The translations under genes and the position numbers were made by a program. Positions 5,186 to 10,582 of a DNA stretch of 10,582 bases are shown one piece after another. The stretch covers positions 1 to 10,582 of the forward strand of contig JBOHDE010000134.1 of NCBI GenBank assembly GCA_050699035.1. The letters run 5' to 3'. Under the pieces are notes generated by a model. It made no database searches and had not been told where the DNA came from. It worked only from the letters and a program-made list of their open reading frames with translations. The stretch is from WHTB01 sp050699035. Its GTDB lineage: Bacteria > Actinomycetota > Actinomycetes > Propionibacteriales > Nocardioidaceae. The stretch's first letter is position 1, and each line of letters begins with the position of its first letter.

Positions 5186-6156
5186 CAGCGGGCCCTCGCG
5201 TACACGTCGTCGGTCAACGTCGAGAGATCCGGCTCCGGCGCCGCCAGTGCTTCCTCGAGGGCTCGGTCCAGCTGGTCGGCGACCTCGGTCTCGACCTGCT
5301 CGGCTCGCCCCGGCCCGGCGGTTGCCTCGAGCTGCCGGCGTACGGCGGCGACCGGATCCCGCTGCAGCCAGTGCTCGACCTCCTGCTCCGGTCGGTACTT
5401 CGCCGGGTCGGCCCGCGAATGCCCACCGTGGCGGTACGTCTCGGCCTCGACGATCGTCGGACCTGCGCCCCGGCGCGCCCGGTCTGCGGCCACGTCGACG
5501 GCGTCGCGTACGGCGGCGACGTCGTTGCCGTCGACCACGATGCCGGGGATCCCGTAAGCCGCCGCCCGGTCGGCGGCCGCGTGGGCCACCGGCGACACCT
5601 GGTCGATCGGCGTGTACTCGGAGTACCGGTTGTTCTCGCAGACGAAGATGGCCGGCAGCTTCCAGACGGCGGCCAGGTTGACGGCCTCGTGGAACGCCCC
5701 GATGGTCGTCGTGCCGTCGCCGAAGAAGCACACCGCGACCCGGCCCAGGTCCTGGATCTTGCTGGACCACGCGCAGCCGACCGCGATCGGCAGGTGGGCG
5801 CCCACGATGGCGTAGCTGCCCATCACGCCACGCGACACATCGGTCAGGTGCATCGACCCGCCCTTGCCTCGGCAGACCCCGGTCGAGCGGCCCAGGATCT
5901 CGGCGAACGCCGAAGCGGGCGACATGCCACGGGCGAGCGCGTGATGGTGTCCGCGGTAGGTGCCGAGGACCCAGTCGTCGGGCTGCAGGGCTGCGCTCGC
6001 GCCGACCGCGACCGCCTCTTGCCCGGTAGCCAGGTGCGTCGTGCCTCTGACCAGACCCCGGGAGAAAAGGGTCTTCACGCGCTCCTCGAACCCCCGGATC
6101 AGGGTCATCATGCGCAACCAGTCGGTCAGCTCGTCGGTCGAGACGGCGGCGTTCAC
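5185..6156 (-). CDS. Thiamine-diphosphate-dependent dehydrogenase E1 component, alpha subunit (AcoA/PdhA-like)
   Basis: The 323-aa protein carries the ThDP/Mg site, GDGTTTIGAFHEAVNLA (146-162) ending at ENN (174-176). It also has YRGHHHALARG (67-77), RSTGVCRGKGGSMH (90-103), and the YRHGGHSRADP loop (241-251) conserved around the regulatory serine region of E1-alpha. The STG.C.GKGGSMH and VGAHLPIAVG blocks are closest in style to acetoin-dehydrogenase/short pyruvate E1-alpha proteins. The GTG at 6156 overlaps the stop of the epimerase-like gene as GTGA, typical of coupled translation. The frame is open further up to 6396, but that part is low-complexity Arg/Gly shadow of the neighbour. The enzyme would decarboxylate or cleave a 2-oxo acid or 2-hydroxyketone arising in the sugar pathway. 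Confidence 0.9.
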   Translation of the reverse strand: MNAAVSTDELTDWLRMMTLIRGFEERVKTLFSRGLVRGTTHLATGQEAVAVGASAALQPDDWVLGTYRGHHHALARGMSPASAFAEILGRSTGVCRGKGGSMHLTDVSRGVMGSYAIVGAHLPIAVGCAWSSKIQDLGRVAVCFFGDGTTTIGAFHEAVNLAAVWKLPAIFVCENNRYSEYTPIDQVSPVAHAAADRAAAYGIPGIVVDGNDVAAVRDAVDVAADRARRGAGPTIVEAETYRHGGHSRADPAKYRPEQEVEHWLQRDPVAAVRRQLEATAGPGRAEQVETEVADQLDRALEEALAAPEPDLSTLTDDVYARAR

Positions 6157-7133
6157 CGAGTCACCACACCGTCCTGGTCGATGCCGCGGACGGGCCGTTC
6201 GTCCGCGTCGAAGAGGCTGACCGTCAGCCAAGCCGACATCGTGGCTCCCGGCTCGACGAGATGGGCCGTACCCCGCTCGACCGCCGCGGCGAGGCCGTCC
6301 GACGGCCACGCCGTCGCCGGCTCCAGCGCGACGATGCGCGATCTCCCATACCACGGGAAGGCCGGTCCCCCGATCTCGGTCCAGTACCAGAGGCACGGGA
6401 AGGCGGTCCGGTCCCAGGCCATCGCCAGGCCGACCCCGCCCTCGACGTCCCGCAACGCGTACCAGGTGTCGGCGAGCGAGCTGAGGAAGACCACCCGCTC
6501 GCGTGGACCTGTCGGGACCACGTCGAGGGTGGTGGCGTCGCCGGCCTTGTTCGGCAGCTCGGGCCAGGGCCCGCTCGCCCCCGGACGGAGGTCGTTGTGG
6601 TCGGTGTCGAACTGCTCCGCGGCGGTCGCGGTCGCGGCCGGCAGGTCAATGCGCGCTCCGGGCACCGCGGTGTAGGCCGGGTGGTGACCCCACAGGAACG
6701 GCACGGGAGCGTTCGACTCGTTCGTCACGGACTCCCGGATCCGCAGCGTGGGTCCAGTCGGGTCGAGCGCCATCTCCCGGCGGAGCACCAGGGGCAGCCG
6801 GCCCGGCGTGCTGACGGTGAGGGAGGTCGGGCTCGACTCGTGGACCTCCCAGTCGGCGGTGGAGGCCTCGCCATGGAACGGCAGCGGGACGCCGTCCACG
6901 ACGCACTCGGCCCCTGCGTTCGGGAACAGCTCCTGCCACCCGCCGCGGTAGTGGGAAAGCCAGTCGAGCTCGGTCGAGCCGTAGCTCACCGACCTCGATG
7001 CGGGTAGCGGAGACGCCCCACCGAAGGCCGCGAGCAGGTTGCGACCGTTCGGCGCCGCCAGGACCGCGATCTCGGCCCCTCGCTCCGGGCGTACGTCCAC
7101 GCGCAGGTGCTCGTTGAGCAGAGTCGTCACCAT
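6153..7133 (-). CDS. Aldose 1-epimerase (mutarotase)-like protein
   Basis: The 326-aa protein has the galactose-mutarotase beta-sandwich layout: N-terminal strands with RGAEIAVLAAPNGRNLL (18-34), WQELFPNAG (66-74), LPFHGEA (84-90, His88), WGHHPAYTA (148-156, His150/His151), and a C-terminal ALEPATAWPSDG (269-280) whose Glu271 matches the catalytic base position. Known relatives interconvert sugar anomers; some larger-family members act on modified sugars. The length fits. The ATG at 7133 has GGAAGG 7 nt upstream (7146-7141). It is first in the minus operon, directly behind a LacI-type operator, and overlaps E1-alpha by 4 nt. It supports a free-sugar substrate for the locus; which sugar is unknown. 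Confidence 0.82.
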   Translation of the reverse strand: MVTTLLNEHLRVDVRPERGAEIAVLAAPNGRNLLAAFGGASPLPASRSVSYGSTELDWLSHYRGGWQELFPNAGAECVVDGVPLPFHGEASTADWEVHESSPTSLTVSTPGRLPLVLRREMALDPTGPTLRIRESVTNESNAPVPFLWGHHPAYTAVPGARIDLPAATATAAEQFDTDHNDLRPGASGPWPELPNKAGDATTLDVVPTGPRERVVFLSSLADTWYALRDVEGGVGLAMAWDRTAFPCLWYWTEIGGPAFPWYGRSRIVALEPATAWPSDGLAAAVERGTAHLVEPGATMSAWLTVSLFDADERPVRGIDQDGVVTR

Positions 7134-7161
7134 CGTGCTGCCTTCCCGGGGCGACAAGGTG

Positions 7162-7175
7162 TGGAAACGGTTCCT
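7162..7175. promoter_or_regulatory. LacI-family operator O1 (minus operon)
   Basis: GGAAACGGTTCC (7163-7174) is a near-palindrome with a central CG and one mismatched pair (7167/7170), the typical shape of LacI/GalR-family operators. It lies where minus-strand transcription should begin, immediately after the TAGGTT -10. The LacI gene at 10251 is the obvious candidate regulator. Confidence 0.72.
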
Positions 7176-7177
7176 AC

Positions 7178-7206
7178 AACCTAGGGAGTGGGTAATTCGT
7201 CGTCAA
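7178..7206 (-). promoter_or_regulatory. Sigma70-like promoter of the epimerase-E1 operon
   Basis: On the minus strand, TTGACG (7206-7201) and TAGGTT (7183-7178) are 17 nt apart. The predicted start near 7171 falls inside operator O1, so a bound repressor would block initiation. It is a pattern match strengthened by the operator placement. Confidence 0.65.
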
Positions 7207-7225
7207 GCCTTGGCAGGCTGATGAA

Positions 7226-7255
7226 TTGACGCCTTGGCGAGGACGGATCTAGGGT
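7226..7255 (+). promoter_or_regulatory. Sigma70-like promoter of the dehydratase-SDR-MBL-LacI operon
   Basis: TTGACG (7226-7231) and TAGGGT (7250-7255) are 18 nt apart. The predicted start, near 7262, falls inside operator O2. The layout mirrors the opposing promoter at 7178-7206, with the same -35 hexamer. Confidence 0.65.
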
Positions 7256-7257
7256 CT

Positions 7258-7271
7258 GGGAAACGTTTCTA
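7258..7271. promoter_or_regulatory. LacI-family operator O2 (plus operon)
   Basis: GAAACGTTTC (7260-7269) is a perfect 10-bp palindrome with central CG, extended as GGAAACGTTTCT. It shares GGAAACG with O1. Its centre is 96 bp from that of O1, close to nine helical turns. It sits directly downstream of the plus-strand -10 and before the ribosome site AGGA (7275-7278). Confidence 0.75.
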
Positions 7272-7286
7272 GACAGGACTCGACCG

Positions 7287-8444
7287 ATGACGGAAACGAA
7301 CCACGAGGCGACCACACCGGGGATACCGGTGGCCGAGCCTCAGGTCATCGTGCGGATCGAGACGATCCCGGTGATCGCGCCGCTGGCCCGGGTGTACCAG
7401 GGCAGCTTCTATCGGATGACCCACCGCGCCACCGTGATCACGCGGATACACACGGCCGATGGGGCCGTCGGTGAGGCGTACGCCGGCGACGAGGACAAGT
7501 CGTTGGCCGACATCGTGCGCATCGTCCAGGACGAGATCGCCCCGGCGCTGATCGGGCAGGACCTGATGGCGGTCGAGCGGTGCTGGCAGCTCGGCGTGCC
7601 GGCGACGTACGACATCCTCCGCGACCGCCGACTCGGTCTCGTCGCGCTGGCCGGCGTCGACACGGCGATCTGGGACGCCGTGGGCAAGATGGTCGGCCAG
7701 CCGCTGTGGCGGCTCTGGGGCGGCTACCGGCGCGAGGTGGAGATGATCGCGATCGGTGGCTACTACGGCCGGAGCCTGGCGGAGTACGCAGACGAGGTGC
7801 TGGAGTACCGGCAGATGGGTCTGGCCGGCATCAAGTTCAAGGTCGGCGGTGTGACGCCGGCCGAGGACGCCGCCCGGGTGCTGGCGGTACGTGAGGCCAG
7901 CCCCGACGCCGTCATCGCGATCGACGCCAACCAGGGTTACTCGGTCACCGACGCACTCGAGCTGTGCCGGCGCCTCGATGGCGTGGGCATCCGCTGGTTC
8001 GAGGAGCCGGTCGGCTGGCAGAACGACCGGCGGAGCCTGCGCGACGTTCGGATGCGCGGGGGGATCCCGGTCTGCGCGGGCCAGAGCGAGCTGTCGCCGA
8101 GTGGCTGCCGCGACCTGATGGAGAGCGCGGCCATCGACATCTGCAACTTCGACGCCTCCTGGTCCGGCGGGCCGACAGCGTGGCGTCGGACCGCGGCGAT
8201 CGCGCTGTCGTACGACGTCGCGATGGGGCACCACGAGGAGCCGCAGGTCGCGTCGCACCTGATCGCCAGCCAGCCGCACGGGACGTACGCGGAGTGCTTC
8301 CACCCCGACCGCGACCCGTTCTGGTGGAGCCTCGTCGCCAACCGTCCGGACCTGGTCGACGGGAGCCTGACCTTGTCGGATGCACCCGGACTCGGCTGGC
8401 AGCTGGACTGGGACTACGTCGATGCACACCGAGCCGACATCTGA
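7287..8444 (+). CDS. Enolase-superfamily enzyme, mandelate-racemase subgroup; probable sugar-acid dehydratase
   Basis: The 385-aa protein has the capping domain then a barrel with the full mandelate-racemase set: KxK in GIKFKVGG (Lys183, Lys185), metal ligands in AIDANQGYS (Asp213), RWFEEP (Glu239/240) and GQSELS (Glu268), then a His-Asp pair from NFDASW (Asp289) and MGHHEE (His315/316), and a late Glu in YAECFHP (Glu336). Members abstract the alpha-proton of a carboxylate; most with this set dehydrate aldonic or aldaric acids to 2-keto-3-deoxy acids, some racemise. The ATG at 7287 has AGGA 8 nt upstream; the first 20 or so residues are a non-conserved lead. It is first in the plus operon, so dehydration of an acid sugar is likely central. 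Specificity cannot be assigned. Confidence 0.88.
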   Translation: MTETNHEATTPGIPVAEPQVIVRIETIPVIAPLARVYQGSFYRMTHRATVITRIHTADGAVGEAYAGDEDKSLADIVRIVQDEIAPALIGQDLMAVERCWQLGVPATYDILRDRRLGLVALAGVDTAIWDAVGKMVGQPLWRLWGGYRREVEMIAIGGYYGRSLAEYADEVLEYRQMGLAGIKFKVGGVTPAEDAARVLAVREASPDAVIAIDANQGYSVTDALELCRRLDGVGIRWFEEPVGWQNDRRSLRDVRMRGGIPVCAGQSELSPSGCRDLMESAAIDICNFDASWSGGPTAWRRTAAIALSYDVAMGHHEEPQVASHLIASQPHGTYAECFHPDRDPFWWSLVANRPDLVDGSLTLSDAPGLGWQLDWDYVDAHRADI

Positions 8445-8453
8445 GGAGGTGCC

Positions 8454-9224
8454 ATGACGAGGACTGACGGCCCGGTGGCGATCGTCACCGGGGGCGCGCA
8501 GGGGATCGGCGAGGCGGTGGTTCGCCGCCTCCACCGCGGCGGGGCGACGGTGGCCAGCCTCGACATCGACGGTGACCGCGCCACGGCGTCCGCGACCGCG
8601 ATCGACCCCGACCGGCCCCCACTCGCGCTGGCCTGCGACATCCGAGACGCCCAGCAGGTGGAGCAGGCGACGAGCACGGTGCTGGAGCTGCACGGCCGGG
8701 TCGACGTGTTGGTCAACAACGCCGGTGTCGCGGCGTACTTCGACGCGGTGACGATGACCGAGGATGACTGGGACGACGTGTTCGCCGTCGACCTCAAGGC
8801 GACCTGGCTGTGCGCCCGCGCGGTCCTGCCCGGGATGAGAGCACAGGGGTCCGGCGCGATCGTGAACGTGTCTTCGATCCACTCCAGGATGACGCTGGCG
8901 GGCGCTTTCCCTTACGCAGCTGCAAAAGCGGGGGTGCTCGGACTGACCCGAAGCCTCGCGCTCGACAACGGTCCGTACGGGATCCGCGTCAACGCCGTTT
9001 GCCCCGGCTACACCCGCACCGTCGTCGTCCAGCAGTGGCTGGACATGCAGCCGAACCCGGGCGAGACCGCGGCCGCCGTCGACGAGGTCCACGCGCTCGG
9101 GCGGATCGGCGAGCCCGACGAGATCGCGGCGACGATCGCGTTCCTCGCGTCGGACGACGCCAGCTTCGTCACCGGGGCGGAGCTGCTCGTCGACGGTGGC
9201 CTCAGCGCTCGGTTCGCCAGCTGA
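8454..9224 (+). CDS. Short-chain dehydrogenase/reductase (classical SDR)
   Basis: The 256-aa protein has TGGAQGIG (12-19) for cofactor binding, Asp37 at the end of strand 2 (SLDID), which favours NAD+ over NADP+, NNAG (88-91), and the active-site Ser141 (VNVSS), Tyr154 and Lys158 (YAAAK). The C-terminal PGYTRT and FVTGAELLVDGG are standard. The fourth catalytic residue, usually Asn in VNLxG, is Asp113 here (VDLKA). Length is typical. The ATG at 8454 is preceded by GAGGAGG (8443-8449) that overlaps the stop of the dehydratase gene, so the two are co-transcribed and tightly spaced. It probably oxidises a sugar or a keto-deoxy acid in this pathway. Confidence 0.9.
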   Translation: MTRTDGPVAIVTGGAQGIGEAVVRRLHRGGATVASLDIDGDRATASATAIDPDRPPLALACDIRDAQQVEQATSTVLELHGRVDVLVNNAGVAAYFDAVTMTEDDWDDVFAVDLKATWLCARAVLPGMRAQGSGAIVNVSSIHSRMTLAGAFPYAAAKAGVLGLTRSLALDNGPYGIRVNAVCPGYTRTVVVQQWLDMQPNPGETAAAVDEVHALGRIGEPDEIAATIAFLASDDASFVTGAELLVDGGLSARFAS

Positions 9225-9246
9225 CCCGCAACGTGGAGAGGAAACC

Positions 9247-10242
9247 ATGCTCGTCGCTCCGGACATCCACCGAATCGAGGCGCCGTTCGGCCCTCGGGTC
9301 AACTACTCGTACCTGCTCGTGGGGACCGATGCCGCGATGCTCGTCGACACCGGCACCGACGCCACCGCCCGCTCGCACCTGCCCGACTACCTGGCCTCGG
9401 TCGGCGTCCGGCCGGAGGCGGTCCGGTACGTCGTCAACACCCACTCCGACTGGGACCACGTCGCCGGCAACGGCGCCGTCCGCGAGCTCCTCCCGGCCGC
9501 GCTGTTCTGCTGTCATGAGCTCGACCGCCCGATGACCGAGGACATCGAGGTGATGATCCGCGACCGCTACAGCGAGTTCGAGGAACCGCACGGAATCGGG
9601 GAGACCGAGGAGACCAAGGCGGCGGTACGGGACGGCAGCCGGAGCACCCCGATCGACCTTGCCCTGCAGGGCGGCGAGTGGTTCCACCTGGGCGACGGCT
9701 GGCGGGTCGAGGTCGTCCACACTCCCGGCCACTCGCACGGCAGCATCAGCGTCGTCGACCCCCGCAGCGGGTCGGCGATCGTCGGCGACGCGGTGCTCGG
9801 CACGGCCGTACCCAACGCCGACGGCACGCCCGCGTTCCCACCGACCTACCGCTACGTCGACGCCTACGAGGCCACGATCGCCCGGCTCCGGGCGCTGCGG
9901 CCGCAGGCCGTCCTGACCAGCCACTACCCCCTTTATGAAGGGCCGGCCGGCGAGGAGTTCCTGGCGACCAGCCAGGCGTACGTCGAACGGGTGGAGGCCG
10001 CCCTGCGCGACGAGATCGCCCGTCGTGAGGGCGGCGCCACTATGAAGGAGCTCGTCGACAGTCTGGGAGCCGGGCTCGGTGACTGGCCCGCGGAGGCGAG
10101 CTCGGCGCTGTCGTTCCCCTTCGCCGGCCACCTGGAGCGGATGGAGCGCGAGGGGCGCGTCTCGGCGGAGTCCGGGGGAGGCTCGGTGCGCTACCGAGCC
10201 GCTGACGGGGATCGCCCGGGCTCCGTCGACGACACGGCCTAG
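9247..10242 (+). CDS. Metallo-beta-lactamase-fold hydrolase with winged-helix-like C-terminus
   Basis: The 331-aa protein has an MBL domain (about 1-230): LVDTGTD (32-38), NTHSDWDHVAGN (64-75), VHTPGHSHGSISV (157-169, His162), IVGDAVLG (178-185, Asp181) and TSHYP (224-228, His226). The metal motif reads H-S-D-W-D-H, so the usual second His of HxHxDH is Asp68. Residues about 240-320 (ATMKELVDSL..HLERMEREGRVSAE) resemble the winged-helix tail of LACTB2-like MBL proteins. Hydrolysis of a lactone or thioester would suit the pathway, but MBL families also include glyoxalases and others. The ATG at 9247 follows GGAGAGGA (9235-9242); the SDR stop is 22 nt upstream. The LacI gene begins 8 nt downstream. 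Confidence 0.85.
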   Translation: MLVAPDIHRIEAPFGPRVNYSYLLVGTDAAMLVDTGTDATARSHLPDYLASVGVRPEAVRYVVNTHSDWDHVAGNGAVRELLPAALFCCHELDRPMTEDIEVMIRDRYSEFEEPHGIGETEETKAAVRDGSRSTPIDLALQGGEWFHLGDGWRVEVVHTPGHSHGSISVVDPRSGSAIVGDAVLGTAVPNADGTPAFPPTYRYVDAYEATIARLRALRPQAVLTSHYPLYEGPAGEEFLATSQAYVERVEAALRDEIARREGGATMKELVDSLGAGLGDWPAEASSALSFPFAGHLERMEREGRVSAESGGGSVRYRAADGDRPGSVDDTA

Positions 10243-10250
10243 GTCTGACC

Positions 10251-10582
10251 ATGACTCCAGGGCAGCGCCAGGACGGCCGCACGGGCATCCGGCAGGTCGC
10301 CGAGCGGGCCGGGGTCGCTGTCTCCTCGGTCTCGCGGGTGCTGTCGGGCCATCCCAACGTCAGCAAGGCGATGCGCCGCCGCGTCCTGCTGGCCGTTGCC
10401 GACCTCGGGTACGAGCCGGACCTGCTGGCCCAGGGGCTGCGGCGGGGCGAGACCATGACCGTGGGCTTCGTGGTCGGTGACATCTCCAACCCGCTGCTCG
10501 CCGAGATCGCGTTGGGTGCCGAGACCTCGCTGGGCAAGCTGGGCTACTCGATGCTGCTGGCCAACTCCCAGAACGACCCACG
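10251..10582 (+). CDS. LacI-family transcriptional regulator, N-terminal part (cut by the window end)
   Basis: The visible 110 residues contain the LacI helix-turn-helix (GIRQVAERAGVAVSSVSRVL, 12-31), then SGHPNVSKAMRRRVLLAVADLGYEP (32-56) and the minor-groove hinge LLAQGLRRG (58-66). The start of the sugar-binding effector domain follows (TVGFVVGDISNPLLAEI from about 70). The ATG at 10251 is 8 nt after the MBL stop, so it is the last visible gene of the plus operon; its ribosome site is weak (AGG at 10241-10243), suggesting coupling. The two LacI-type palindromes at 7163-7174 and 7259-7270 make it the likely local repressor of both operons, including its own. The inducer is unknown. Confidence 0.92.
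   Translation, partial: MTPGQRQDGRTGIRQVAERAGVAVSSVSRVLSGHPNVSKAMRRRVLLAVADLGYEPDLLAQGLRRGETMTVGFVVGDISNPLLAEIALGAETSLGKLGYSMLLANSQNDP

Noticed and set aside
6157..6396. N-terminal extension of E1-alpha to 6396
   Set aside because: The extension is low-complexity and overlaps the epimerase-like coding region; the GTG at 6156 gives a normal family length and a GTGA coupling overlap.
4196..6675. Long plus-strand open frames opposite the E1 and epimerase genes
   Set aside because: They are shadows of the minus-strand operon; no ribosome site or recognisable fold.
7269..9302. 677-codon minus-strand open frame opposite the dehydratase and SDR genes
   Set aside because: Its product is an Arg/Asp/Val-rich shadow with no motif, while the plus-strand frames carry full active sites.

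Overview
The window is very GC-rich throughout and has strong third-position G/C. It uses GTG as well as ATG starts, has short gaps or overlapping stop/start codons within operons, and carries P450, RibD-C/DHFR-like, YciI and LacI genes typical of soil actinomycetes. A high-GC actinobacterium is the best reading; genus cannot be fixed from this sequence. No rRNA, tRNA, CRISPR array, transposase or integrase was seen.

Left part (1-4220), small accessory and detoxification-type genes. The 5' end of a cytochrome P450 (minus strand) leaves the window on the left. Diverging from it are a METTL7/TMT1-like SAM methyltransferase, a MerR-family regulator with a Cys/His set resembling metal sensors, and a RibD-C/DHFR-like reductase, all on the plus strand. 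An Asp/Glu racemase-family gene converges on them. Upstream of the racemase is a gene-free stretch (2825-3152) packed with palindromes, including a 36-bp near-perfect dyad and a 64-nt hairpin with a perfect 16-bp outer stem. Then come a YciI-family protein (minus) and, divergent from it, a second RibD-C/DHFR-like reductase (plus).

Right part (4211-10582), a divergent catabolic locus that looks dedicated to a sugar or sugar acid. The minus-strand operon is aldose-1-epimerase-like protein, then thiamine-diphosphate dehydrogenase E1-alpha, then E1-beta, joined by GTGA and TGATG overlaps. The plus-strand operon is a mandelate-racemase-type enolase-superfamily enzyme, an SDR dehydrogenase, an MBL-fold hydrolase with a winged-helix tail, and a LacI-family regulator cut by the window end.

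The two operons diverge from 7134-7286. On each side a sigma70-like promoter (TTGACG plus a TANNNT -10) is followed directly by a LacI-type palindrome with a central CG at the predicted start site. This gives a coherent, self-contained regulon: the LacI protein probably represses both arms until the sugar-derived inducer appears. The likely chemistry is anomer equilibration, oxidation, possible lactone opening, dehydration of an acid sugar, and a ThDP-dependent step on a keto intermediate. The substrate and the fate of the E1 product are unknown. No E2/E3 subunit, kinase, aldolase or transporter is in the window.
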